The notes beneath the pieces were generated by a model. That model was not told the origin of the DNA. It searched no databases and saw nothing but the letters and a program-made list of their open reading frames with translations. Made by a program: the position numbers and the translations under genes. Positions 1-8,358 of a DNA stretch of 39,984 nt are shown here, piece by piece; within the stretch, counting starts at the first letter, position 1; every line of letters starts with the position of its first letter. This DNA comes from Chloroflexota bacterium (lineage in GTDB: Bacteria; Chloroflexota; Limnocylindria; Limnocylindrales; CSP1-4), in assembly GCA_005882635.1 (NCBI GenBank), contig VBFG01000119.1, positions 1 to 39,984 on the forward strand. Reading direction: 5' to 3'.

Positions 1-253
1 TCCGTGGGTCCGGTCCAGCGATCGCGTCACCGCCGAGGGTGATCTCGCCGCGCTGCGGCCGGAGGAGGCCAGCCGCGGCCCGGAGGAAGGTCGACTTGCC
101 GCAACCGTTCGGGCCGATCAGGACGACGATCTCGCCGCCCGCCACTCGGAGCGACAGGCCGTCCAGGGCGACGGTCGGCGGCGCGTCACGGGTCGCGGCC
201 GGGAACGCGACGGTCAGGTCACTGGCGACGAGGTCGGATCCCGGGGCGGTCAT
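1..253 (-). CDS. ABC transporter ATP-binding protein, NitT/TauT-like (partial, C-terminus outside window)
   Basis: Only the first 84 codons lie in the window. The ATG at 253 overlaps the TGA of the sugar kinase (ATGA), so the gene is the third of an overlapping operon. A Walker A motif GPNGCGKST spans residues 47-55, preceded by the usual ALDGLSL beta strand and followed by FLRAAAGLLRPQRGEI. The later GGDAIAGPDP stretch resembles the region before the Q-loop in TauB/SsuB/NitT-type ATPases, which serve small organic or inorganic anions and some vitamins or pyrimidines. It would energise an importer at the membrane. Association with a kinase and a SorC regulator suggests uptake of the compound that the kinase phosphorylates, but the substrate cannot be read from this fragment. 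The ABC fold is certain; the subfamily is tentative. Confidence 0.85.
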   Translation of the reverse strand, partial: MTAPGSDLVASDLTVAFPAATRDAPPTVALDGLSLRVAGGEIVVLIGPNGCGKSTFLRAAAGLLRPQRGEITLGGDAIAGPDPR

Positions 254-1692
254 CTGGACTCCGCCAGGTCGCGGACGATCGGCGCGATCGCCGGATGGAG
301 GAGGCGGTAGGCCCAGAACGAAGCGTCATATCGGCCGCGAGTCGCCGGGTTCGGTTCCAGCCGCCGGGCGACGCGGGTCATCCCGTGGATGGCCGCCGGA
401 AGGTCGGGCCAGGCGCCGACCGCGGTCGCCGCGACGATCGCGGCGCCGGTGACGGCCGTCTCGAGGACCGCCGGCACCTCGACCGGGAAGCCTGTGACGT
501 CGGCCTTGATCTGGTTCCACGTCTCGCTCCGGGCCGGCCCACCGCAGACGCGCATCGCGCGGACCTCCGCACCGGCCCGGACGATCTCGTCAGCGACGTG
601 GCGGATCGCGAAGGCGGACGCCTCCAGGATCGCTCGGGTCAGATGGGCCCGACCGTGGCTGAGGGCAAGCCCCACGAACGCGCCCCGCGCGGTCGGGTCC
701 CACAGGGGTGAGCGCTCGCCGGCGAGATACGGCAGGAAGACGACCCCATCGGCGCCCGGCGAGATGGTGCCGGCCTCCTCGATCAGCGCCTCGGCCGGCG
801 TCCCGCCGCCGAGCACCTCGAGCCGGAACCAGTCGAGGGCGCGACCGGTCGCCGCCATCGCGCCGCCGACCGAGAACAGTCCCGGGAGCGGCGCGATCGT
901 CGAGAACGAGCCCGGGACAACGAGCGGCCCGTTGCAGTAGACGCCAAACCCGCCGGCCGAGCCACCCGGATCCATCGCATCGCCGGCGTGCGCCATTCCG
1001 GCGCCGTGGAAGCTCGCCCACGCATCGACGATCCCGGCGACGACGGGAATCCCCGGCCGCAGGCCGAGCGCCGCGCCCGCCTCCGCGAGGAGCTCGCCGA
1101 CGACCGAGCCGGCCGCGATCGGCGGGGGCACCTTGGCCGAGGGCAGGCCGACACGGTCAAGGGTCCCCGCATCCGGGAACGGCTGATCGACAACGAGGCT
1201 CGTCGTCGCCCGCCCGGTCAGGCGCATCGCGACCGCGTCCCAGGTCGCGAGGTACCAGCACGTCGCCTCCGCGGCGGCGGTGTCGTGTCGTTCGAGCCAC
1301 AGGGCGGCCGGCAGCCCGGCGAGGCTCCAACCCTGGAGGCCCGTGGCCTGCGCGAGCTCATCCTGTTCGGAGGACGAGCGGGTGTCCTGCCAGATGACGG
1401 CCGCATGGGTCGCGTGGCCCGCGGCGTCGACGGGGACCAGGGTCGGTCCGTGGCCGTCGATCCCGATCGCGCAGACCTCCCCGACGTCGAGGCGAACCAG
1501 CTCGCGGACCGCGATCGCGATCGCGCCCCACCACGCCTCGGGGTCCTGCTCGGCCCGGCCGGTCGCCGGGTCGGCATCGGTCGCGTACCCGGCTCGGGCA
1601 AGGCCGAGCAGCCGCCCGTCGAGCCCGACCAGGCCGGCCTTCACCTCGGTCGTGCCGAGGTCGATCGCGAGGACGGCTGTCTCGCGGCTCAC
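250..1692 (-). CDS. FGGY-family carbohydrate kinase (xylulokinase-like)
   Basis: A 480-residue kinase of usual FGGY length that transfers the gamma phosphate of ATP to a sugar or polyol in the cytoplasm. The N-terminal phosphate loop is AIDLGTTEVKAGLVG (about residues 9-23). AGIVDAWASFHGAG, near the middle, contains the candidate catalytic Asp. LAGERSPLWDPTARGAF matches the second FGGY signature, and a C-terminal CGGPARSETWNQIKADV block corresponds to the adenosine-binding part. The sequence fits the xylulokinase/ribulokinase-like branch, but the substrate is not identifiable. The ATG start at 1692 overlaps the stop of the upstream SorC regulator by 4 bases, and its own stop overlaps the ABC ATPase start. 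The regulator probably senses the kinase product, as is usual for SorC proteins, which bind phosphorylated sugars. Confidence 0.9.
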   Translation of the reverse strand: MSRETAVLAIDLGTTEVKAGLVGLDGRLLGLARAGYATDADPATGRAEQDPEAWWGAIAIAVRELVRLDVGEVCAIGIDGHGPTLVPVDAAGHATHAAVIWQDTRSSSEQDELAQATGLQGWSLAGLPAALWLERHDTAAAEATCWYLATWDAVAMRLTGRATTSLVVDQPFPDAGTLDRVGLPSAKVPPPIAAGSVVGELLAEAGAALGLRPGIPVVAGIVDAWASFHGAGMAHAGDAMDPGGSAGGFGVYCNGPLVVPGSFSTIAPLPGLFSVGGAMAATGRALDWFRLEVLGGGTPAEALIEEAGTISPGADGVVFLPYLAGERSPLWDPTARGAFVGLALSHGRAHLTRAILEASAFAIRHVADEIVRAGAEVRAMRVCGGPARSETWNQIKADVTGFPVEVPAVLETAVTGAAIVAATAVGAWPDLPAAIHGMTRVARRLEPNPATRGRYDASFWAYRLLHPAIAPIVRDLAESR

Positions 1693-2639
1693 GGGGCAGC
1701 TCCCGTCGCGTCGAGTGCCAGGACCGCCTCGGCCGTCGGCTCGTCGGTGACCAGCGTCGTCAGCGTCCCGCCGCGGAGGGCACCGAGGATCGGGCGGACC
1801 TTCGACGGCCCGCCGGCGACGCCGATGCGAACGGCGATCCGCTGCAGCTCGCGGGCGTCGTACGCGATCGTCCGCTCCCGGAGGGCGTCGCTCACGAACC
1901 GGCCGTCGAGGTCGAACGGGCTGACGAGGACCTCGCCGACGGCGCCCGACCGGTCCAGCTCCGCAACGATGTCGGGTCCGAGCGCGGCGGCGCTCCAGGT
2001 CGGGCCGCCGATGCCGAACGCCGCGACCTCGAGCCGCTCCCAGAGGTCGGCGATCCGGCGCACGCCGGCGTGGGCGACGAGCGACCGCTTCGTGGCCGGA
2101 TCGTCGACCAGGCCGGGCGCCAGGAGACCGATCGGCAGCCCACCGATGCCGTCGGCGACCCGCCGGAACGGCTCACGCGCCGGCCCGGTGAACCAGTAGC
2201 CGCCGCACAGCGGGACGACGGTCGCGCCCGTCTCGTGGAGCGGCTCGTCCGCGGCGACCGCGTCGGCGACCGCGGAGATCGAGGCGCCGTCGCCAATCCC
2301 GACGACCGCCCCGTCGCGGACGGCCCCGCGGAGCGCGTCGGCGGCGAGCCGGCCGATCATCCGCCGGCTGACGTCCTCGGGCCCGACGAGCCCCGGCGTC
2401 AGGTGGACAGCCGCGAGCCCGAACCGCTCACGAAGTCGCTCGCCGGCCATCGAGGACCATGCCGCCTGGTCGACGATTCGGATCTCGACGATCCCCTCCG
2501 CCCGGGCCCGCTTCAGGAGGCGCGACACCTGCGGCCGCGTGACGCCGAGGATCTCGGCGACGCGCGACTGCGTCTCGCCGAGCTCGTAGTAGAGGCGGCT
2601 CGCCTGGATCAGCTGTTGGATGTCCGACACGATGTTCAC
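1689..2639 (-). CDS. SorC/DeoR-type sugar-binding transcriptional regulator
   Basis: A 316-residue protein with an N-terminal helix-turn-helix (about residues 14-45, LYYELGETQSRVAEILG then VTRPQVSRLLKRARAEGI), typical of the SorC family. A long effector domain follows that in this family is related to sugar-phosphate isomerases; GIGDGASISAVADAV and AFGIGGPTW are its glycine-rich ligand loops. It is expected to control its own operon in response to a phosphorylated sugar made by the adjacent kinase. The start is GTG at 2639; an ATG at 2652 is in another frame. Shine-Dalgarno pairing is poor. A perfect inverted repeat lies 18-44 bases upstream of the start and is the likely operator. The family call is firm; the effector is unknown. 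Confidence 0.9.
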   Translation of the reverse strand: MNIVSDIQQLIQASRLYYELGETQSRVAEILGVTRPQVSRLLKRARAEGIVEIRIVDQAAWSSMAGERLRERFGLAAVHLTPGLVGPEDVSRRMIGRLAADALRGAVRDGAVVGIGDGASISAVADAVAADEPLHETGATVVPLCGGYWFTGPAREPFRRVADGIGGLPIGLLAPGLVDDPATKRSLVAHAGVRRIADLWERLEVAAFGIGGPTWSAAALGPDIVAELDRSGAVGEVLVSPFDLDGRFVSDALRERTIAYDARELQRIAVRIGVAGGPSKVRPILGALRGGTLTTLVTDEPTAEAVLALDATGAAP

Positions 2640-2656
2640 CGAGGGACTTCATGCCG

Positions 2657-2683
2657 TGCACATCTGCACGGTACAGATGTGCA
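2657..2683. promoter_or_regulatory. Candidate SorC operator (perfect 10+10 inverted repeat)
   Basis: TGCACATCTG, a 7-base spacer, then CAGATGTGCA form a perfect inverted repeat just upstream of the regulator gene. Dyads of this size are typical of SorC/DeoR-family operators, and the position suits autoregulation of the regulator-kinase-ABC operon. The dyad is seen directly; its role is inferred. Confidence 0.65.
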
Positions 2684-2776
2684 GGATCCGCGACGCGGAC
2701 GCCGCTGTCAATCGAACCCCGGCGTGATCAGGTGCGGACGATGTCAGGCGGGCCGCCCGGTCCCCCGAGCGCGGCG

Positions 2777-5440
2777 TCAGGAGGTCGGCGCCTCAGCCGG
2801 CGTCATCGCCATGGCGTCCGCGACCGCCTCGTCGGCGGTCATCGCGAGACCGCGCTCCCAGGCCCTCGCGTACGTCGCCTCGTCGAGCATTGCTCGGGCG
2901 TCGGCGAGCGGATCGCCGAGTCGAAGCCATTCGGGTGGCGGTCCCCCGCCGACGCGCTCCCGGATCGCGGCATTCGCGCCGAGCAGTCGGACGCCGAGCT
3001 CGGCTCGACCAGTCGCGACCGCGACGGCTGCCAGCCCCTGGAGCGGTTCGGTCAGCGACGCGACGTCGCCCAGCTCGTGGAGACCGGTCAGCGACCGGAG
3101 GTAGTGGTTCGCGGCGTCGTCGAGCCGACCCTGGAGGCGGGCGACCTGGGCGACCGTATGGTTGCCGGTCGCGATCGCCATCCGGTCGCCACGCCGCTCG
3201 GTGAGCTCGAGGCCCTGCTCCAGCAGGCTCCGCGCTCGCTCGAGATCATCGGTCATGAACGCCATGTAGCCGTCGGCCACCATGAACCGCTCGACGATCG
3301 CGTCGTCGCCGAGCTCGCGGCCGATCGCGGCGCCCTCGCCCAGCTTCTCGAAGACGGCCGGCATGTCGCCCCGGATCGCCGCCACCGTCCCGGCGTTGTA
3401 GAGCGCGTCGGCGAGTCCGACACGGTCGCCCAGCTCGCGGTAGATCGACTCGGCCTCCGCGTACCACGCCTCGGCAGCGGCGTAGTCGTTGCGCCAGTAA
3501 GCGATGCCGGCGGCTCCCGTGACGCCCCTGGCTCGAGCGGCGGTCCGGACCTCCGCGCCGGGCACCGCCAGCAGGCGCTCGAACCACTGGCGGCCTTCGT
3601 TCAGGTAGGCCCGCTGGTGCCAGAACCGCCACAGGGCGAACCCGAGCCGCAGCCCGAGCTCGGCTTCCTCGGTCTCGATGGCCCACGACAGCACGGCCCG
3701 GTAGTTGTCGTGATCGTGGCCGACGCGGTTGATAGCTTCGGGGTCCCGGGTCAGGTCTGGCTCGGCCTGCTCGGCCAGCTCGACGAAATGCCGCGCATGG
3801 CGCCGCCGCAGGTCGGCGGTCTCGCCGGCAGCGTCGAGCCGCTCGAGGCTGAACTCGCGGATCGTCTCGAGCATCAGGAACCGCGGCTCGCCGTGCTCCA
3901 CCTCCTCGCGTCGGACGAGGCTCTGGTCGACGAGCGCGGCCAGCGCCTCGAATGCGTCGAGCCCGAGCTCCGCCGGCTCGCCGATCGAGTCGGCCGCCTC
4001 GACCGTCCAGCCGCCGACGAACACGCCCAGCCGGCGCGCGAACGCCTGCTCGGGCGGCGTGAGGAGGCCGTAGCTCCAGTCGATCGCCTGGCGGAGCGTC
4101 TGCTGGCGCGCCGGCAGGTCGCGGGCGCCGCCGCCCAGGAACGCGAGGCGGCTCCCGAGCCGGCCGAGGATCGCCTCGGCGCCGAGCAGCTTGGCCTTGG
4201 CCGCGGCCAGCTCGATCGCGAGCGGCAGCCCGTCGAGACGCGCCACGATCTCGGCGATCGCCGGCGCCGACTGGGGCGTGACCGCGAAGTCCGGTCGAGC
4301 GGCCATGGCCCGTTCCAGGAACAGGGCGACGCCTTCGAACTGCGAGAGGGCCTCCAGCCGCGGCAGGTGGGCCGGATCCGGGATGCGCAGCGGCGGAACC
4401 GGCAGCTCGTGCTCCCCGTGGACGTGGAGCACCGCCCGACTGGTCACGAGGACCCGGAGCCGCGGGGCGCCCGTCAGGAGGTCCGTGATCCGCGATGCGG
4501 CGCCGAGGATCTGCTCGAAGTTATCCAGGACTAGGAGGAGCTCCCGGTCGTGGATCGATTCCTTAAGCGTCTCGGCCAGCGGTCGATTGGCGGCCTCGCG
4601 GACGCCGATCGCTCCCGCGATCGCGGACAGGACGAGCGCGGGATCGCTGATCGGCGCGAGCTCGACGACGAACGCCCCGTCCGCGTACCGCGATAGTCGC
4701 TCCGCCGCGACCTGGAGGGCCAGACGCGTCTTGCCCGTGCCACCGGGACCGGTCAGCGTCACGAGTCGCGCCAATTCGAGGAGCTCGCCGACCGCGGCGA
4801 TCTCGGCCTCTCGGCCGATGAAGCTCGTCAGCTGGACCGGCAGGTTGTTCGGTCGCGCGTCGAGGGTGCGAAGGGCAGGGAACTCGATCGACAGACCCGC
4901 GATGTCGAGCTGGAAGAGCCGCTCCGAGTTCGCGAGGTCCTTCAACCGGTGCGCCCCGAGCGTTCGGAGGGCGACGCCAGGCGGCAATGACGATTCCGCG
5001 AGCGATCGCGTCGCGTCCGACAGGACCACCTGACCGCCGTGGGCTGCGTTCGCAATCCGCGCAGCCCGATGGACGTCGAGACCGATGTAGTTGTCGCCGC
5101 CGAGGGTCCCCTCGCCCGTGTGGAGGCCCATCCGGACGCGCACCTCGGCGTCGCCGGGCCAGCCGTGCCCGGCGAGCTCGCGCTGGGCGGCGGCGCTGGC
5201 CGCCACGGCGTCGACGGCGCTCGGGAAGACCGCGAAGAAGCTGTCGCCCTCGGTCCCGAGCTCGATGCCGTCGGCGCGTTCGATCGCGTCGCGCAGGATC
5301 CGGCAATGGTCGGCGAGGAGATTCCCGTATTGATCGCCGAGGTCCTGGACGAGCCGGGTCGAGCCCTCGATGTCGGTGAACAGGAACGTGACGGTTCCCG
5401 TCGGGAGTGTCGTGGCCCGACGGGGCTGCCCGGTCGTCAT
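2777..5440 (-). CDS. Class III adenylate/guanylate cyclase fused to STAND (NB-ARC-like) ATPase and TPR domain
   Basis: An 887-residue multidomain signalling protein. Residues 14-180 form a class III nucleotidyl cyclase domain with both metal Asp residues in place (FLFTDIEGST, D23; GTEGDSFF, D66) and the VRMGLHTGEG and YIGLDVHRAARI blocks. From about residue 205 comes a STAND ATPase: Walker A LTGPGGTGKTRLA, Walker B LLLVLDNFEQ, VLVTSRAVL, and GLPLAIELAAAKAKLL. The remainder is helical TPR-like repeat (WYAEAESIYRELGDRVGLA and similar). No C-terminal LuxR helix-turn-helix is visible, so output is probably cyclic nucleotide rather than DNA binding. The protein looks cytoplasmic, with no signal peptide or membrane segment. 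This architecture is common and often multicopy in Chloroflexota and actinobacteria. ATG start at 5440. It stands alone, 137 bases upstream of the SorC gene. Confidence 0.9.
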   Translation of the reverse strand: MTTGQPRRATTLPTGTVTFLFTDIEGSTRLVQDLGDQYGNLLADHCRILRDAIERADGIELGTEGDSFFAVFPSAVDAVAASAAAQRELAGHGWPGDAEVRVRMGLHTGEGTLGGDNYIGLDVHRAARIANAAHGGQVVLSDATRSLAESSLPPGVALRTLGAHRLKDLANSERLFQLDIAGLSIEFPALRTLDARPNNLPVQLTSFIGREAEIAAVGELLELARLVTLTGPGGTGKTRLALQVAAERLSRYADGAFVVELAPISDPALVLSAIAGAIGVREAANRPLAETLKESIHDRELLLVLDNFEQILGAASRITDLLTGAPRLRVLVTSRAVLHVHGEHELPVPPLRIPDPAHLPRLEALSQFEGVALFLERAMAARPDFAVTPQSAPAIAEIVARLDGLPLAIELAAAKAKLLGAEAILGRLGSRLAFLGGGARDLPARQQTLRQAIDWSYGLLTPPEQAFARRLGVFVGGWTVEAADSIGEPAELGLDAFEALAALVDQSLVRREEVEHGEPRFLMLETIREFSLERLDAAGETADLRRRHARHFVELAEQAEPDLTRDPEAINRVGHDHDNYRAVLSWAIETEEAELGLRLGFALWRFWHQRAYLNEGRQWFERLLAVPGAEVRTAARARGVTGAAGIAYWRNDYAAAEAWYAEAESIYRELGDRVGLADALYNAGTVAAIRGDMPAVFEKLGEGAAIGRELGDDAIVERFMVADGYMAFMTDDLERARSLLEQGLELTERRGDRMAIATGNHTVAQVARLQGRLDDAANHYLRSLTGLHELGDVASLTEPLQGLAAVAVATGRAELGVRLLGANAAIRERVGGGPPPEWLRLGDPLADARAMLDEATYARAWERGLAMTADEAVADAMAMTPAEAPTS

Positions 5441-5638
5441 GGCTCCGCCCTCCTTCCCTCGGTTCCTCCGTCAGCGATTGTCCGCCCTCATGGAAGCCTC
5501 GCCTGGCGCGTCGTCCCCGGACCGATCGTCCAGTGCGCCATCACCCTCGCTCCCTTCCCCATCTCGGGCGTTCCGCGCCGGAGGAGGCCGCACCGTACGT
5601 CGACGGCGTTGCGTCCGTGTGACGGCCGCCGCCCGAGC

Positions 5639-7030
5639 TCAGCGCCGGAGCAGCGCCTCCGCGGCGGCATGGTCGAGCGGATCCAGCGCCGGACCGAGAT
5701 CGAGGGCGCGGCGGACGAGCGCGCGGCCCTCAGTTCGGTCGCCTCCGGCGATCGCGATCGCCCCGGCGTGGTACAGGATCCGCGCGTCGATCGTGCCGGT
5801 CGCCAGCGCCCGGCCGCTCTCGGAGCGCGCCGTCGCGAGGTCGCCCAGGCGGTAGGCGGCCCACGCGACGAGGTCGAGCCCAGCCGCGTCTGGGCGGATC
5901 CCCGCGGCGGCGGTCGCTCGATCGAGGACGGCCTCGGTCGCGGCGCCGTGATCGAGGTCGAAGGCGAGGATCTGGCGATCGAACAGCTTTGCCGAGGTCC
6001 CGCCCAGGCGGTCGATGACCCCGATCGTGTCGGCGGCCTGGGCCGCGCCCTTCGCGTCCCCGGTCGCGGCGAGGAGATCCGCCAGCAAGCCGAGCGTCTC
6101 CGGCCTCGGCGCGATCGCGGCCGCCGTCTGGAGCGCGGCGATCGCCGCGGCGTCGTTACCGGCGGCCGCGTCGAGACGAGCCGACCCGAGGAGCGCGAGC
6201 TGGTTGGTGGGCCGGATCGCGAGGGCCGCGTCGAACGCCGACCGAGCCGTCTCGGCGTGGCCGGTCAAGCGGGCCATCTCACCGAGCTGCGCCTCGTAGA
6301 ACGACGGGTCGCTGCTGGTCGGTTCGGCGGCGGCGTCTCGCGCCCTCGTCGCGAGCCGCATCGCCTCGCCGGCGTCGCCGGTCAGCCAGGCGAGCCGGGC
6401 CTCGCGGGCATCCAGGGCGGGGCCCGGCATGATCGTCGCGATCTTCGCGTACGTGGCCGCGGCCTCGTCGAGCCGGCCGAGCTCAAGACGAGCGTCGCCT
6501 GCCACCGCAAGGGCGTCCACGTTCCGCGGCTCCTCGCGGAGGATCGCCTCGGCAAGCGCGAGCGCGCCCGTGAAGTCGTGGGTCGCCTGGAGCACCGTCG
6601 CCTTCAGCGCCCGCGTTCCCGTCGAGACGGTGTTGGCGTCGACCGCGCGATCGGCGGCGGCGAGGGCTCGCTGGTAGTCGGCGGCGTCGCCCGTCAGGCG
6701 GCCGCGGCCGAGGTAGAGCAGCGCGACGTTGCCGGCCGAGATGTCGTCCCGGGCGTCGGCCGCCGCCTTGGGGACCCACAGCCGGAGCTGCTCGTCGATG
6801 GCGGCCAGGTCGTCGGGAACCGCGTCGGCGGCGACGCCTGGCTGGAGGGCAATCGCGCCGACGCGATCGGGCTGCGGCCTCGTCGATGTCGACGGCAACG
6901 GCCGCGTGGCCCAGCCGGCGACGTACGTCGCCCCGACGATCGCGACGGCGGCGGCGAGGATCCCGACCGCGCGAACCTGGCTCGGTCGAGGCCGGTGCGG
7001 CGAATGGAGAGCCATCCGGAGAGGGGTCAT
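5639..7030 (-). CDS. TPR-repeat protein with N-terminal membrane anchor
   Basis: A 463-residue protein. A short basic N-terminus is followed by a hydrophobic segment (about residues 20-42, VGILAAAVAIVGATYVAGWA) that would anchor it or act as an uncleaved signal. The rest is Ala- and Leu-rich tetratricopeptide-type repeat (AEAILREEPRNVDALAVAGD, GRLDEAAATYAKIATI and others), a scaffold for protein contacts outside the membrane. It lies 67 bases downstream of the DUF4331 gene on the same strand, so the two are probably co-transcribed and may act together. The second protein of a DUF4331 pair is often a TPR protein, but I know of no assigned function. ATG start at 7030 with a weak AGGA upstream. 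Confidence 0.75.
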   Translation of the reverse strand: MTPLRMALHSPHRPRPSQVRAVGILAAAVAIVGATYVAGWATRPLPSTSTRPQPDRVGAIALQPGVAADAVPDDLAAIDEQLRLWVPKAAADARDDISAGNVALLYLGRGRLTGDAADYQRALAAADRAVDANTVSTGTRALKATVLQATHDFTGALALAEAILREEPRNVDALAVAGDARLELGRLDEAAATYAKIATIMPGPALDAREARLAWLTGDAGEAMRLATRARDAAAEPTSSDPSFYEAQLGEMARLTGHAETARSAFDAALAIRPTNQLALLGSARLDAAAGNDAAAIAALQTAAAIAPRPETLGLLADLLAATGDAKGAAQAADTIGVIDRLGGTSAKLFDRQILAFDLDHGAATEAVLDRATAAAGIRPDAAGLDLVAWAAYRLGDLATARSESGRALATGTIDARILYHAGAIAIAGGDRTEGRALVRRALDLGPALDPLDHAAAEALLRR

Positions 7031-7097
7031 CGTGGTCGGCGTCCTTGGTCGTCAGCGGATGCGGGAGGCGGCGCGCCAGCCGCCTCCCGCGGTGGGA

Positions 7098-8204
7098 TCA
7101 GTGAGGGATCCCGAGATACGGCCAGCTCGACTGGTAGTCGTTGTGCGGGCCGACGCAGTCGGACGGCACGCCGCCCGTCGCATCACGCTCCGGGAAGAGA
7201 CCCAGCGGGTCGCCTCCGGTCGTGATGTTCAGCTCGACGTCGATCACGTCGTCGGTCAGGCGGCGCCCGTTGAGCGGACCGACCGCATGGGTCGACGTGT
7301 CGTAGGTGAGGACGTCGGGGATCAGGACCGACGCGAGCGCCGCGGCCTCACCGGGGAGGTACGGGCCCTCGCTGTCCAGCGCGGACAGGGCCAGGAGCGT
7401 GTCCTCGACGTTCGTCCGGAACTTGCCGCCGTCCACGGTCGCCTGCTGGCTCGGTGGCGTGACGTTGAACTGTTCCTTGTCGGCGGCGGTGTGGTTGAAG
7501 ACGGTGTTGATTGCCGGGCGGCCCATCTGGTCGCGCCCGACCCACGCGCCGTTGATCCATTGCTCGGTCGTCGCCCAGACGCCGATGTGGCGGCCGAGGG
7601 CGGCGTCCGGCACCTCGACGATGATCGCCAGGGTGTTCAGGGTCTTGAAGAAGTCGGTCGGATCGGCGTCGCACAGCGTATTCGTGTTCGGGCCGAGACC
7701 GAGCGAGCCACGGAACCCGAGGAGGTCGAAGAAGAACGGGTCGGAGCGGAGGCCGGCGAAGAGCTTGCCGCCGGTCGACACGGGAACGGTGTTGCCCGTC
7801 GCGCCGGACGCGATCTGGGTCCCGTTGCGGGTCAGCCGCACCGTTTGCTTGCGATCCGGACCGGAGCCGACGGCGGCGAATCGGGCGACGTAGTTGACGT
7901 CGGCGACGTTGTCGCCGGTGTTGTCGACGTGGAGCGTGTAGCGGACGTTCGTGCCGAAGGCGAGCGGGCCGAGCAGGCCGGCCGCCGGGCTGACCGTCAT
8001 CGCCAGCACCGTCTTGCCGGCATTTGCGCCGTCGAAGACGTAGACATCGTTGATGTCGCGGTCGCCCTGGAGCGAGCCGGCCGACAGCGAACCGAGGCTT
8101 GGGGCATCGAGGTGGTCGGCGGCGTTCGCGAGGAACGGCGCGGCGCCCACGGTGAGGATGACGGCCGCCGCGCCGAGCGCGGCGAGCCGACGTGTCATGG
8201 GCAT
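7098..8204 (-). CDS. Secreted DUF4331-family protein
   Basis: 368 residues from the ATG at 8204. A longer in-frame start at 8303 would add 33 Pro/Arg-rich residues ahead of the signal peptide, so I reject it; AAAGGAT lies 11 bases before the chosen start. MPMTRRLAALGAAAVILTVG is a classical signal peptide that ends near FLANAADHLDAP. The mature protein opens with DHLDAP, characteristic of DUF4331, and continues with DINDVYVF, a conserved DPFFFDLLGF block and DVIDVELNI near the end. The family is extracellular with no established biochemical role. It is followed by a membrane-anchored TPR protein in the same direction, probably as one operon. Confidence 0.85.
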   Translation of the reverse strand: MPMTRRLAALGAAAVILTVGAAPFLANAADHLDAPSLGSLSAGSLQGDRDINDVYVFDGANAGKTVLAMTVSPAAGLLGPLAFGTNVRYTLHVDNTGDNVADVNYVARFAAVGSGPDRKQTVRLTRNGTQIASGATGNTVPVSTGGKLFAGLRSDPFFFDLLGFRGSLGLGPNTNTLCDADPTDFFKTLNTLAIIVEVPDAALGRHIGVWATTEQWINGAWVGRDQMGRPAINTVFNHTAADKEQFNVTPPSQQATVDGGKFRTNVEDTLLALSALDSEGPYLPGEAAALASVLIPDVLTYDTSTHAVGPLNGRRLTDDVIDVELNITTGGDPLGLFPERDATGGVPSDCVGPHNDYQSSWPYLGIPH

Positions 8205-8358
8205 GGTTCGATCGATCCTTTCTGGACCTGCGTGACGGGCGTCCGCGCCTCCGCGGGGACGGCCCCCTGGGGTCTCGACCGACGGGTGTCGCGACCAACC
8301 CACGATCGTTCGGCCGTGGATGCGCAGGCCCCGGCGGTTCGGATGAATCGATCGGGTC

